This document shows, piece by piece, positions 1-8,881 of a DNA stretch of 64,000 nt. Both the position numbers and the translations under genes were made by a program. Positions within the stretch are counted from its first letter, which is position 1; every line of letters starts with the position of its first letter. The stretch is taken from contig NZ_CP147913.1 in NCBI RefSeq assembly GCF_037414475.1, positions 620,001-684,000 on the forward strand, read 5' to 3'. Below the pieces are notes generated by a model. That model was not told the DNA's origin and searched no databases. It worked only from the letters and a program-made list of their open reading frames with translations. The DNA comes from Myxococcus stipitatus (GTDB lineage Bacteria > Myxococcota > Myxococcia > Myxococcales > Myxococcaceae).

Positions 1-1
1 G

Positions 2-361
2 TTGGCGTTGGTGGCCGCGTCGATGGTGGGCCTCGCGCTGAAGCTGGAGTCGAGCCTCAGCCGCCGCCGCTTCGTCCTGCACTTCCGCTCGGAGACGCTG
101 CGGCTGGAGCGGCTGACCTGGGCGCCCGGAGCCACCCGCGCGGAGCTCGTCCCGTTCGACGCGGTCCGCGCCGTGCACCTCGTCGAGCGCCCCGGGCCTC
201 GCTACGCGCTGGTGGTCGAGTACACGCGCGAGGGCGCGGGGCCCACTCGCGCGCCGCTGGTGGAGGACGCGCGCCCTTCGGAGGGCGAGACGCTCCACCG
301 CGTGTGGCGCATGCTCAGCAACGCCTTCGGACTCAGGGGAGCGGGGCTCGCCGGAGGGTGA
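2..361 (+). CDS. C-terminal part of a hypothetical protein
   Basis: This is the 3' end of a gene that begins before the window. About 119 residues are visible. The first dozen are hydrophobic and could be the end of a membrane helix. The rest is a basic, soluble-looking domain rich in beta-strand-like segments. No family was recognised. The stop codon lies inside the end of the convergent histidine kinase gene, giving a 29-base tail-to-tail overlap. The true start cannot be seen, so the full length and any N-terminal domain are unknown. Confidence 0.6.
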   Translation: MALVAASMVGLALKLESSLSRRRFVLHFRSETLRLERLTWAPGATRAELVPFDAVRAVHLVERPGPRYALVVEYTREGAGPTRAPLVEDARPSEGETLHRVWRMLSNAFGLRGAGLAGG

Positions 362-1490
362 TTTCGATATCCGTCCCCTCCCCGGGCGTGGACGACAACC
401 GCAGGCTGCCACCCGTCTGCGTCACCAGCTCGCGGCAGATGGACAGGCCCAGGCCCGTGCCGATTCCCACCGGCTTCGTGGTGAAGAGCGGCTGGAAGAC
501 ACGCTCCTGCAAGTCCATGGGAATGCCGCAGCCGTTGTCCGCCACCGTCAGCACCACGTCGTCCGGCCGCACCGTCCAGCGAACCTCGATGCGCCCCTGA
601 CGCCCGGTGCCTCCCATGGCCTGCGCCGCGTTGACGATGAGGTTGAGCAGCACCTGGCACAGCTTCACGGGACCGAAGACGACGCGCACCGGTTCGCCGT
701 TGCTCGTCAGGCGGGCCCGGTCTCTCACCTCTGCTCGCGCCAGCTTCACCGCGAAGGACACCACTTCGGCCACATCCGCGGTGGCCTCCATGTCCTCGCC
801 TCGCGCCTGCGCTCGCAGCCCCAGGGCCACTTGCCGCAGGTGCTCGGCGCCATCCGACAGGTCCTTGATGAGCGCGGGCAGGTCCTCCACCGTCTCCGCC
901 ACCGACGGGTTCGGGTCCGTGGAGAGGTGCCGCGACACGTACTGGATGACGCTCGTCAAATCCCGCTGGAGCGAGGCCACGTTCTGCGAGAGGTAGCCCA
1001 CCGGCCCCATCAGCTCGTGAGCGATGCCCGCCGTCACCTGCCCCAGCGTGGCCAGACGCTCCGACTTCATCATCCGCCCTTCCACCTCGCGGATGCGCAG
1101 CTCCAGGCGCGCAATCTTGAGCGCGTCGTCCAGCGCCGCCTGCAACTCCGAGCGGTCCCACGGCTTGACGAAGTAGCGCGTCACCTGTCCGCGGTTCACC
1201 GCGTCGATGACGGCCTGCATGTCCGCGTACGCCGTGACGAGCATGCGCTTGGCGTCGGGTGCAATCGAACGCGCTCGCTCCAGCAGCTCCACGCCCGTCA
1301 TCCCCGGCATGCGCTGGTCCGAGAGGATGACGCCAATCTCGCCCTTGCGCTGCTCGAGCAACGTCAACGCCTCGCTCGGAGACGCGCTGCGGAAGATGCG
1401 GAAGCGCTGTCCGAAGTTCGCGTCGAAGACCCGCAGGTTGAGGGCGTCATCGTCGACGTACAGGACCGCGGGCAGTTCAGACGGATTCAT
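333..1490 (-). CDS. Hybrid two-component protein: N-terminal receiver plus histidine kinase
   Basis: This 385-residue cytoplasmic signalling protein has a receiver domain at about residues 8-120. The acidic pocket is DDD at 13-15, the phospho-acceptor is Asp58 (SDQRMPG) and the conserved Lys is in VKPWD at 109. A HisKA dimerisation helix follows, with phospho-His158 in AHELMGP. The ATPase domain shows an N box (NLIVNAAQAM), G1 (DNGCGI) and G2 (GTGLGL). There is no membrane segment, so the input probably arrives as phosphorylation of the receiver by another kinase. No DNA-binding partner regulator lies next to it. The kinase family is secure, but the signal and target are unknown. Confidence 0.93.
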   Translation of the reverse strand: MNPSELPAVLYVDDDALNLRVFDANFGQRFRIFRSASPSEALTLLEQRKGEIGVILSDQRMPGMTGVELLERARSIAPDAKRMLVTAYADMQAVIDAVNRGQVTRYFVKPWDRSELQAALDDALKIARLELRIREVEGRMMKSERLATLGQVTAGIAHELMGPVGYLSQNVASLQRDLTSVIQYVSRHLSTDPNPSVAETVEDLPALIKDLSDGAEHLRQVALGLRAQARGEDMEATADVAEVVSFAVKLARAEVRDRARLTSNGEPVRVVFGPVKLCQVLLNLIVNAAQAMGGTGRQGRIEVRWTVRPDDVVLTVADNGCGIPMDLQERVFQPLFTTKPVGIGTGLGLSICRELVTQTGGSLRLSSTPGEGTDIEITLRRAPLP

Positions 1491-1748
1491 GACGCTCCTC
1501 CTGGCCGGCTATCCCACGGAGAGACCAGGCTGGTGGCACCCAGAATAGCGCCTCCTCCGACTCCCTTTCTCCTCCGCGCCCACGGAACCGTCCCCCCGTG
1601 ACGCCACGCCTCCTCAACTCTAGAGCAACCAGACAGGTTTGACCCCCAGGAATTTCCGGACGAGCGCAGGGCAGGCCGCCCGCTCCTCGGGCGGACCAGC
1701 GGATGGAGCACACCAGACCAGGGCCTGGCGCGCGTGGGCGTCGCGTGT

Positions 1749-2057
1749 TCAGCGGGAGGATGGGAGGGAGGCTGCAGGGGGGAGCGGGTCCGGGCGGGCG
1801 GCATCCTGCTCCAACGCCACACTCACCGCGTCCATCGAGGAGAAAAGACCCTGGGGCAGACTTCCCAACAAGGAGAGGACCGAGGACGGCGCCTCATTCT
1901 CTCGAGCCACCCAGGTGAGCTCTTCCGCGGTGAGGGGGAACACCGCTCCGAGCAGGGCCTTTTGCAGCGACTGCGAGAGAGGCAGCGGCGGGCCCACCCG
2001 TGCCTCCAACTCCGACACACCCTGGACAAGCCGTTCGCGTGTCATGTCGTCGTTCAT
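1749..2057 (-). CDS. DUF2795-type small protein
   Basis: This 102-residue soluble protein contains a DUF2795-like segment at about residues 40-80. Its pattern is 'LTAEELTWVARENEAP', followed by a Leu-rich helix and 'LPQGLFSSMDAV', as seen in many small actinobacterial and myxobacterial proteins. The domain's function is not known. The start at 2057 (MNDDMTRERL) was chosen because the reading frame upstream of it looks non-coding. No strong ribosome binding site precedes it, and a Met four codons further in is also possible. It diverges from the small gene at 2224. The 258 bases between 1491 and 1748 hold nothing I could identify. Confidence 0.6.
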   Translation of the reverse strand: MNDDMTRERLVQGVSELEARVGPPLPLSQSLQKALLGAVFPLTAEELTWVARENEAPSSVLSLLGSLPQGLFSSMDAVSVALEQDAARPDPLPPAASLPSSR

Positions 2058-2175
2058 TTGGAACGAAGTTAAGCAGCGAACCGAGTCGGCTGTCGGGCTT
2101 TTTTTGCGGCCGCCCACTCAGCGGGGGAGCGGGCAACGCAGCGGGGCACGGGTGGCCCGCCGCCGCCTCGCGCCG

Positions 2176-2189
2176 CACCGTTAACGGTG
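2176..2189. promoter_or_regulatory. 14-base perfect palindrome between divergent genes
   Basis: CACCGTTAACGGTG reads the same on both strands. It sits between the DUF2795 gene (start 2057, minus) and the small gene at 2224 (plus), about 20 bases before the latter's ribosome binding site. A perfect 14-base palindrome with an AT core in a 70% GC region suggests an operator for a dimeric repressor. No regulator can be assigned. Confidence 0.35.
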
Positions 2190-2223
2190 GAACTCCCGCC
2201 ACGTCCCGAAGGAGGACACCGTC

Positions 2224-2469
2224 ATGGCGCACCCGGACAAGCCAGACGACATGCCGCGCAACGCGCCCCGCGACGACGAGTACGTCGAGCACATCGACCA
2301 TGTGGAGGCCACGCGCCCGGAGCCCTGGCCCGGCATGCTCGGTCGCTCCCTGGAGGATGAGCACGAGCTGCCCACCGGCACACCCAGGGACCAGCAGGCG
2401 CGCGTCACACGTGAGCAGCGCCGGCTGGAGGAAGAACAAGCGCACGGCGAACCGCCCACGCGCACGTAG
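2224..2469 (+). CDS. Small acidic hydrophilic protein
   Basis: This 81-residue protein is very rich in Asp, Glu, Arg and Pro. It has no hydrophobic segment and no recognised domain, and it is probably soluble and largely disordered. The start is well supported by an AAGGAGG Shine-Dalgarno sequence at 2209-2215, eight bases before the ATG. It stands alone, and a strong hairpin follows it. Similar short charged proteins of unknown role are common in myxobacteria. Confidence 0.65.
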   Translation: MAHPDKPDDMPRNAPRDDEYVEHIDHVEATRPEPWPGMLGRSLEDEHELPTGTPRDQQARVTREQRRLEEEQAHGEPPTRT

Positions 2470-2480
2470 CTTTGAAGCGA

Positions 2481-2524
2481 GGCCCGCTCCCACGCGCCGC
2501 GGATGGCGCATGCGGGAGCGGGCC
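2481..2524. terminator. Hairpin between convergent genes
   Basis: GGCCCGCTCCC at 2481-2491 pairs perfectly with GGGAGCGGGCC at 2514-2524. The loop carries a smaller inner stem (GCGCC/GGCGC). It lies between the small gene ending at 2469 and the E2 gene ending at 2537, so it can serve both strands. No T run follows on either side. Confidence 0.55.
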
Positions 2525-2536
2525 GTCCCGCGAGGA

Positions 2537-4138
2537 CTAGAAGAGCAACCGCGTGGGGTGCTCCAAGAGGCCGCGCAGTTCCCGCAGGAACTCGGCGCCG
2601 ATGGCGCCGTCGATGATGCGGTGGTCGCACGACAACGTCGCCGTCATCATCTTGCGAATCACCATCTGCCCGTCGCGCGCCACGACCTTGTCCGCCACCG
2701 CGCCCACCGCGAGGATGGAGGCCTGCGGCGGGTTGATGATGGCGACGAACTGGTCGATGCCGTACATGCCCAGGTTGCTCACGGTGATGGAGCCGCCGGT
2801 GTACTCGTCGGGCTTGAGCGCGCGCTTGCGGGCACGCTCGGCCAACTCACGCACCTCCGTGGAGATGGCCTGAAGCCCCTTCTGGTCCGCGTCGCGAACC
2901 ACGGGCGTGATGAGCCCCTGCTCCAGCGCCACGGCCACACCAACGTCCACCGAGCCATGGTGGACCACCTGGTCCCCCTGGAGCGAGACGTTGATTTTCG
3001 GATAGCGCTTCACCGCCATCGCCACGGCCTTCACGATGAGGTCGTTGACGGAGACCTTGAGGTCCAGCGCCTTCGCCTCCTCGCGCACCTTCACGGCCGC
3101 GTCCATCTCCACCTCGATGGTGAGATAGAAGTGCGGCACGCCGGGCTTCACCTCCGTCATCCGCTGCGCAATCACCTTGCGCATGGACGTCAAGGGCTCG
3201 GTCCGGGCCTCGGCGCGAGCCACCGCCGCGGCCGGAGCCTTGCGCGCCACCGGAGCCGTGGGCGCCGAGGGAGCGGGGGCCGTCACGCCCCGGGCCAGGG
3301 CCTCTTCGATGTCGCGCTTCACCACGCGACCCGACGGACCCGAGCCCTGCACGCGCGTGATGTCCACGCCGCGATCACGGGCGATCTTCTTCGCGAGCGG
3401 ACTGGCGCGCACGCGGCGGCCACCGGACGGAGCCGGAGCGACGGCAGGCGCGGCCTGGGGCTTGGGCGCCACGGCCACTTCCGCGGGCTTGGCCACGGGA
3501 GCAGGCGCGGGCGCCGCGGCGGCGACCTTGCCGCCCTTCCCCGTGAGGTACGCGATGGGCGAACCAACGGGCGCCGTCTGGTTCTCACCCACGACGATCT
3601 CCGCCAGCGTCCCGTCGTCGTAGGCCTCGATTTCGAGGTTGGACTTGTCCGTCTCCAGCTCGGCGAGTGCCTCACCGGAGGAGACCTTGTCCCCCACCTT
3701 CTTCAGCCACTTGACGATCTTCCCCTCCGTCATCGTCGGGGAGAGGCTCGGCATCTGGATGGCGATGCGGCCGCCCCCCGAAGCCGCGGGAGCGGCGACC
3801 GGAGCGGGAGCAGGCGCGGGAGCCTCCACCTTCGGCGCGGGCGCCGGGGCGGGAGCCGCCTGGGGAGCCGGGGCCGCGCTACCACCCGCGACCTTCTCTC
3901 CCTGCTTGCCGATGTACGCGATGGGCGCGCCGACGGCCGCCGTCTGATTCGCCTCGACGAGAATCTGCAGCACGTAGCCGTCGTCGTAGGCTTCGATCTC
4001 GAGGTTGGACTTGTCCGTCTCCACCTCGGCGAGCGCCTCACCGGAGGAGACCTTGTCCCCCACCTTCTTCAGCCACTTGACGATCTTCCCCTCCGTCATC
4101 GTCGGGGAGAGGCTCGGCATCTGAATGGGAATGGCCAT
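2537..4138 (-). CDS. pdhC: Pyruvate dehydrogenase E2, dihydrolipoamide acetyltransferase
   Basis: This 533-residue core enzyme of the pyruvate dehydrogenase complex transfers acetyl groups from lipoyl-lysine to CoA in the cytoplasm. Two N-terminal lipoyl domains (about residues 1-80 and 123-200) carry the lipoylation motif ETDKSN, with lysines 43 and 165. They are joined by Ala/Pro-rich swinging linkers. A peripheral subunit-binding domain (about 243-280, RASPLAKKIARD) and a CoA-acyltransferase domain follow, the latter with catalytic His506 and Asp510 in the DHRxxDG motif. It is the last gene of an E1-alpha, E1-beta, E2 operon and starts four bases after the E1-beta stop. The E3 gene is not in the window. 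The symbol follows operon position. Confidence 0.96.
   Translation of the reverse strand: MAIPIQMPSLSPTMTEGKIVKWLKKVGDKVSSGEALAEVETDKSNLEIEAYDDGYVLQILVEANQTAAVGAPIAYIGKQGEKVAGGSAAPAPQAAPAPAPAPKVEAPAPAPAPVAAPAASGGGRIAIQMPSLSPTMTEGKIVKWLKKVGDKVSSGEALAELETDKSNLEIEAYDDGTLAEIVVGENQTAPVGSPIAYLTGKGGKVAAAAPAPAPVAKPAEVAVAPKPQAAPAVAPAPSGGRRVRASPLAKKIARDRGVDITRVQGSGPSGRVVKRDIEEALARGVTAPAPSAPTAPVARKAPAAAVARAEARTEPLTSMRKVIAQRMTEVKPGVPHFYLTIEVEMDAAVKVREEAKALDLKVSVNDLIVKAVAMAVKRYPKINVSLQGDQVVHHGSVDVGVAVALEQGLITPVVRDADQKGLQAISTEVRELAERARKRALKPDEYTGGSITVSNLGMYGIDQFVAIINPPQASILAVGAVADKVVARDGQMVIRKMMTATLSCDHRIIDGAIGAEFLRELRGLLEHPTRLLF
3612..4124 (-). repeat. Near-identical direct repeat encoding the two lipoyl domains
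   Basis: About 147 bases at 3612-3758 recur at 3978-4124, offset by 366 bases (122 codons), with only about five mismatches, including at synonymous sites. The two lipoyl domains are therefore a recent duplication or are kept identical by gene conversion. Confidence 0.9.
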
Positions 4139-4142
4139 ACGG

Positions 4143-5129
4143 TCAGGCTCCCTGGCGGTACAGCACCTTCTTCACCGCGGCGATGATCTTGGGCGCGTCC
4201 GGCTGGGTCGCGTTCTCCAGGTTCGCCGCGTAGGACATGTTCACATCGAGCCCCGTCACGCGCTCCACTGGCGCGTCCAGCTCGTCGAACGCCTTGGACT
4301 GGATGATGTCCACCACGGACGCACCCACGCCCGCCATCGCCCATCCCTCCTCCACGATGACGGCGCGGTTCGTCTTGCGCACGCTCGCGAGGATGGCCTC
4401 CTCATCCAGCGGCCGCAGCGTGCGCAGGTCCAGGACCTCCACGCTGATGCCCTCCTTCGCCAACTCCTCGGCCGCCTGCATGCAGAAGTAATACATGCGG
4501 CTCCAGGTGATGACGGTGACGTCCGTGCCCTCGCGCTTCACGTCCGCCTTGCCCAGCGGGACCACGTGCTCGCCCTCGGGCACCTCGCCCTTGAGCGCGT
4601 AGAGCCGCTCGCCCTCGAACATGATGACGGGGTTCTCGTCGCGGATAGCCGCCTTGAGCATGCCCTTGGCATCCGCGGGCGTCGCGGGCGCAATCACCTT
4701 CAGGCCCGGGAAGTGCGCGTAGTTGGCCTCCAGCGCCTGGCTGTGCTGGCTGGACAGGCGCCCACCCGCGCCACCCGGGCCGCGGAAGACGATGGGGCAG
4801 CGCAGCTGTCCACCGGACATGTGGCGCAGCTTGGCGGCGTTGTTGACGATCTGGTCCATCGCCAGGATGGCGAAGTTCCACGTCATCATCTCCACCACCG
4901 GACGCAGGCCCACCATGGCCGCGCCCACGCTCATGCCACCAAAGCCCAGCTCGGAGATGGGCGCGTCGATGATGCGCGCGCTCCCGAACCGGTCCAGCAG
5001 TCCCTGCGACACCTTGAACGCGCCGTTGTAACGGCCCACTTCCTCGCCAATCAGGAAGACGTTCGCGTCGCGCTCCATCTCCTCGGCGAGCGCCTGGTTC
5101 AGCGCCTCGCGGTACATCAACTCGGGCAT
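4143..5129 (-). CDS. pdhB: Pyruvate dehydrogenase E1 component, beta subunit
   Basis: This 328-residue beta subunit of the thiamine-dependent E1 heterotetramer decarboxylates pyruvate and acetylates the E2 lipoyl group. The N-terminal pyrimidine-binding transketolase-like domain begins with MYREALNQALAEEMERD and contains the GEEVGRYNGAFKVSQGL segment. The C-terminal transketolase domain contains LDLRTLRPLD and IVEEGW. Length and start are typical for the family. A GGAG lies six bases before the ATG at 5129. It sits between the E1-alpha and E2 genes in one transcription unit. Confidence 0.95.
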   Translation of the reverse strand: MPELMYREALNQALAEEMERDANVFLIGEEVGRYNGAFKVSQGLLDRFGSARIIDAPISELGFGGMSVGAAMVGLRPVVEMMTWNFAILAMDQIVNNAAKLRHMSGGQLRCPIVFRGPGGAGGRLSSQHSQALEANYAHFPGLKVIAPATPADAKGMLKAAIRDENPVIMFEGERLYALKGEVPEGEHVVPLGKADVKREGTDVTVITWSRMYYFCMQAAEELAKEGISVEVLDLRTLRPLDEEAILASVRKTNRAVIVEEGWAMAGVGASVVDIIQSKAFDELDAPVERVTGLDVNMSYAANLENATQPDAPKIIAAVKKVLYRQGA

Positions 5130-5187
5130 CGTCGGCTCCGACTCGAAATCAAAAAAGGTTGGGTTGTGACAGGGGCCCTGAACGCCT

Positions 5188-6327
5188 TCAGCGAATCAGG
5201 CCCGCCTTCTTGTCCGCGGCTTCCGCCTGTTCGCGCGGCTCCAGGTCCCAGGTGACCTTCAGCTCCTGGCCCGTCGGGTACGACGGCCAGTGGGTCACCT
5301 TCACGCCCAGCACCCGCTCGCGGGGACGCACGTCGGCCTCGCCCGGCTCGACGATGGTGTCGCGCCACAGCTCTTCCAGGCTCGGCTCCGGGGACTCGTC
5401 CGCGAACTTCACCGCGGCGTCGACCTGCGCCTTCACCTCTTCGTCGATGCGCTCGAAGTCCGCCTCCACCGCCAGGCCCTGGCGAATGGTGTACTCGCGC
5501 AGCTTGGGGATGGGGTCGTTCTTGCGCTCCTCCTCCACCTCCTGCTTGGACCGGTAGTTGGCCGGGTCCGCCATGGAGTGGCCCCGGAAGCGGTACGTGT
5601 TCGCCTCCAGCAGCACCGGGCCCTTGCCCGCGCGGCACCACGCCGCCGCGTCCTTCACCGCCTCGTACATCTTCAGCGCGTCCATGCCATCCACCGGCTC
5701 GCCCCGCATGTCGTAGGCGGCGGCGCGCTTGTAGATTTCCGGCACGGCGGCCGTGCGGGTGACCGCCGTGCCCATGCCGTAGCGGTTGTTCTCGCAGATG
5801 TAGATGACCGGCAGCTTCCACTTCGACGCCATGTTGAACGTCTCGTGCAGCGCGCCCTGGTTGGCGGCCGCGTCGCCGAAGTAGCAGACCGTCACGCGGT
5901 CCTCGTTGCGATAGCGGCTGGCGAAGGCCATGCCGGCCGCCAGCGGAATCTGCCCGCCGACGATGCCGTAGCCGCCGTAGAAGTGGTGCTCGATGTCGAA
6001 GATGTGCATCGAGCCGCCCTTGCCCTTGCTGTAGCCGGTGCCGCGGCCGAACAGCTCCGCCATCACCATGCCCGCGTCACTGCCACGCGCCAGGGGCTGG
6101 CCGTGGTCGCGGTACGCGCTGAGCATGTAGTCGTCCTGGCGGATGGCCTCCACCGGCCCCACCGCCACCGCCTCCTGCCCGATGTACAGGTGACAGAAGC
6201 CGGCAATCTTCCCCAGCGTGTACTGCTGACCCGCACGCTCCTCGAAACGGCGGATGAGGTACATCTTCCGGTACATCGTCAACAGCAGGTCCTTCGAGTA
6301 CGGGCTGGCCACCGCGGGTGCCTCCAT
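5188..6327 (-). CDS. pdhA: Pyruvate dehydrogenase E1 component, alpha subunit
   Basis: This 379-residue alpha subunit carries the thiamine diphosphate motif, visible as GDAAANQGALHE through ICENN. It also has the phosphorylation-loop-like region RFRGHSMADPANYR and the early family signature RRFEERAGQQYTLGKIAGFCHLYIGQEA, given here only as a pattern. The start at 6327 (MEAPAVAS) is preferred over one 33 bases upstream because a GAGGGG sequence lies about eight bases before it. It is the first gene of the operon. E1-beta follows after a 58-base gap. Confidence 0.95.
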   Translation of the reverse strand: MEAPAVASPYSKDLLLTMYRKMYLIRRFEERAGQQYTLGKIAGFCHLYIGQEAVAVGPVEAIRQDDYMLSAYRDHGQPLARGSDAGMVMAELFGRGTGYSKGKGGSMHIFDIEHHFYGGYGIVGGQIPLAAGMAFASRYRNEDRVTVCYFGDAAANQGALHETFNMASKWKLPVIYICENNRYGMGTAVTRTAAVPEIYKRAAAYDMRGEPVDGMDALKMYEAVKDAAAWCRAGKGPVLLEANTYRFRGHSMADPANYRSKQEVEEERKNDPIPKLREYTIRQGLAVEADFERIDEEVKAQVDAAVKFADESPEPSLEELWRDTIVEPGEADVRPRERVLGVKVTHWPSYPTGQELKVTWDLEPREQAEAADKKAGLIR

Positions 6328-6421
6328 GCTGGCCGCCCCCCTCCTCTCCAGGGGCGGCAAACGCCGAGCGCCTCATAGCGCGCGGCAGGGGGACTTCAAA
6401 GCCTTTCAAACCCCATCGGGA

Positions 6422-6442
6422 CGCGCCTGTCTTTCAGGCGCG
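6422..6442 (-). terminator. Hairpin after the HAD phosphatase gene
   Basis: An 8-base perfect stem (CGCGCCTG/CAGGCGCG) with a 5-base loop lies just after the stop of the HAD gene and before the pdhA promoter region. No T run follows directly, so termination is inferred only from shape and place. Confidence 0.45.
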
Positions 6443-6447
6443 GTGCG

Positions 6448-7209
6448 TCAGGAAACGAGCGTGAAATGCGGCACGCTGATGATGCCATCCAGCAGCGTGA
6501 CGGGCCTGCCGGAATGGTCCGTGGCCAGATGAATGACGAGTGCCTCCGGAAAGCGCCGCTGATAGTCGTTGGCGTGGGTGGGCTCGTTGTCGAAGGCGGC
6601 CACCACGGTGCCCAGGCGGCCCAGCCTCGCGTGGGCCTCGCGCTTGAACGCGTCATCGTCGTCGCTCAGCGTGGGCTTCATCACCAGGAGCACCCGCTTC
6701 TCGTCGGGCTCCGCCATGCCATGGCGCCGCATGCAGGCGACAGAGCCCGCGCGCATGCCCTCGTGACGGCCCGTGACGTAGACCAGGTGCGCCCCCGTGG
6801 CGACCACGGCGTGCGTGAAGGCCGCGGCGCCGTCGATGGCCTCGTCGACCTCGCAGTACTCGCTGGTGAAGAAACGCTCCGCCCAGAACTTTCGCGCGAC
6901 GGGAAAGTGGTCTGCGACCTGCGCCTCCGCCAGGCCGCATGCGCGCATTGCGTCACGCATGTCCCAACCGGACGTCCAGTGGTCCGGGCCACAGGCGGCC
7001 AGGGCGGCAACCGCGTGGGCCTGCCCGTATTCCCTCAGGATGCGGGCCTGACGGTGGCGGTTGTCGAGCAGCGTCGAGTCCAGGTCGAACGCCAGCACCG
7101 CCCGCTCACCGAGCGAGCGGGCCCGAACGAGGACCGCGTCCAGGCTGTCGCGCCAGTCGGCGCGGATGCGCTTCTTGAAGTCTTCAGGGGCCATGGGCGC
7201 GGCGAACAT
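6448..7209 (-). CDS. HAD-superfamily hydrolase
   Basis: This protein of about 250 residues belongs to the haloacid dehalogenase phosphatase superfamily. Motif I is FDLDSTLLDN, with the nucleophile Asp and the acid/base Asp two residues on. Motif II is YVTGR, a basic residue in VMKPTL serves as motif III, and motif IV is FDNEP. The cap region between motifs I and II is helical. Substrate cannot be predicted; small phosphomonoesters are usual. The start is uncertain: a Met five codons downstream (7194) is equally possible, because GAGGG lies too close to the first ATG. Confidence 0.85.
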   Translation of the reverse strand: MFAAPMAPEDFKKRIRADWRDSLDAVLVRARSLGERAVLAFDLDSTLLDNRHRQARILREYGQAHAVAALAACGPDHWTSGWDMRDAMRACGLAEAQVADHFPVARKFWAERFFTSEYCEVDEAIDGAAAFTHAVVATGAHLVYVTGRHEGMRAGSVACMRRHGMAEPDEKRVLLVMKPTLSDDDDAFKREAHARLGRLGTVVAAFDNEPTHANDYQRRFPEALVIHLATDHSGRPVTLLDGIISVPHFTLVS

Positions 7210-7248
7210 TACCCTCGCGCGCGCGGCCGTGCCGCCTAAACCGCCACC

Positions 7249-8808
7249 TCAGGCGGCCGACTGCCAGGGCATGGGACCAGGAGGCACGCCCTGCCCCGCG
7301 TCCGCGAAGCGCTGCATGCGCTGGATGCCGTTGCGGTCCAATACCAGTCGCACCAGCTGCGTGCTCTCCTGGCGCCGGTCCGTCTCCCCGTCCTCCACCG
7401 TGAAGCGGAACACCACGTCCACGGGGTAGCGCTTGGCGCCTCGGATGTGGCCCACGGACAGGTCCGCCAGGTCCACGTACTCGAGCGCCAGCTCCGGCTC
7501 GTCCATGTCCCGCAGGAAGCGCCCCACGTTGAGCCGGAGGATATCCGTCACGCCAGACAAGCCCCGCTCCGTGCGAGGCAACAGGCGCGCGTCCAGCACG
7601 ATGTGCTTCTGGTAGCGGATGACCGTCTCCGTCACCTCGCCCTGGGACGCCATGAGGAAGTCGTCCTGGTGGCGCAGCGCCGCGACGGACTCGGGCACCT
7701 TGGGCCCGTAGTCCACGCGCTCCTCGCACGTGCCGATGGTGCGCCCGGTCACCGGGTCCACCAGGTCCGCAGTCCGGTCAAACAAGTGGGTGGCCGCCGC
7801 CCGGCTGAGCACCCGCCGCAGGCCCTCCTTGATGCGGTCCTTCATCATGTAGCCGACCACGGCGATGAGGAAGAAGTTGAGGCTCACCTGCGTGAAGCGG
7901 ATCTGCGCCCACAAGGCCACCGCGGTCGCGAACGACATGGCGATGCCCGCCGCGAGCGCGAACAGCACCTCCTCCCAGCCCTGCCGCTTCTGCCTGCGGC
8001 GCGAGGAGAGGAAGAGCACGTTCATGCAGAACTTCTTCAGCATGCCCAGCCGCTGGATGTACTCCTCGTTGTCCCCCGTGGGGCTCAGCACGCTGCGCAG
8101 CCGGTTCTCCTTGCGGTAGACCTCCTCTCGCAGCACCGCGTCCATCAGCCCCTTGCGCAGGCCCAGCCACGGCTCTCCGCGAGGCAGCGCCTTCATGTCC
8201 GCCACCGCGCGCCGGAAGCCGTTCTCCACCAGCAGGCTCACGTACTCGTCCACCAGGCGCAGCGACACGCGGGAGCGGTCCTGCACGCGCAATTCCCCCA
8301 CCGAGCGCAGCCACTGGCGGAAGCGCTCCAGCACCTGCGCCACCCCGGACTGCATCGCCAGGACATCCGACTCCAGCGTCGCGCACGCGTCGGTGGGCAG
8401 GGACACCGGGCCCTCACACCGGGCCTCCACGCTGGTGGCGAAGCGGCGCAGCGCGCCCCGCAGCACACAGGACAGGAGCTTGGCCTGGTAGACGACGTCC
8501 CCTTCGGAGCCCAGCCCCGTGCGCAGCCACGCCTCCAGCTTCACCAGCGGCGACGCATCCGACGTGAGCAACTCCTGCACCGCCATCACCGGCGTCTTGA
8601 AGCGCACGTAGTTGTGGATGTCCGCGTAGAAGTCCGCGCGGGGGTACGTCTCCGCGTCGATGTAGAGGCTGCCCGGAAGAAACAGGTGGGCCTCCACGAG
8701 ATAGCGAGTCTCATCCACGCCCGAAGGCTGGTACTCGAGCTTGATCTCGAACTGCTTCCGGTCGTGAACCTCGAAGCGGCTCTGCAGTGGTGCGGGTGCC
8801 TGGGTCAC
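7249..8808 (-). CDS. Hypothetical membrane-anchored protein
   Basis: This 519-residue protein belongs to no family I recognise. Residues 1-240 look like a soluble alpha/beta region rich in charged residues. A pair of hydrophobic helices follows (around EVLFALAAGIAMSFATA and SLNFFLIAVVGYMM), then a charged cytoplasmic-looking C-terminal part of about 190 residues. There is no signal peptide. The GTG start at 8808 has TGAGG close upstream. It lies between the HAD gene and the MFS transporter on the same strand, with short gaps, so co-transcription is possible. No catalytic motif was seen. Confidence 0.8.
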   Translation of the reverse strand: MTQAPAPLQSRFEVHDRKQFEIKLEYQPSGVDETRYLVEAHLFLPGSLYIDAETYPRADFYADIHNYVRFKTPVMAVQELLTSDASPLVKLEAWLRTGLGSEGDVVYQAKLLSCVLRGALRRFATSVEARCEGPVSLPTDACATLESDVLAMQSGVAQVLERFRQWLRSVGELRVQDRSRVSLRLVDEYVSLLVENGFRRAVADMKALPRGEPWLGLRKGLMDAVLREEVYRKENRLRSVLSPTGDNEEYIQRLGMLKKFCMNVLFLSSRRRQKRQGWEEVLFALAAGIAMSFATAVALWAQIRFTQVSLNFFLIAVVGYMMKDRIKEGLRRVLSRAAATHLFDRTADLVDPVTGRTIGTCEERVDYGPKVPESVAALRHQDDFLMASQGEVTETVIRYQKHIVLDARLLPRTERGLSGVTDILRLNVGRFLRDMDEPELALEYVDLADLSVGHIRGAKRYPVDVVFRFTVEDGETDRRQESTQLVRLVLDRNGIQRMQRFADAGQGVPPGPMPWQSAA

Positions 8809-8881
8809 AGCCTCACTCTACGTTACAACCCTGTCACGGGGGAGGGATGCCCCCCGTGACGTCTCCCCCTTCACAGGGACC

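Noticed and set aside
2000..4186. Long open frame opposite the E2 gene
   Set aside because: The translation is rich in His, Arg and Leu with no domain, as expected opposite a GC-rich gene. The E2 reading has complete family motifs.
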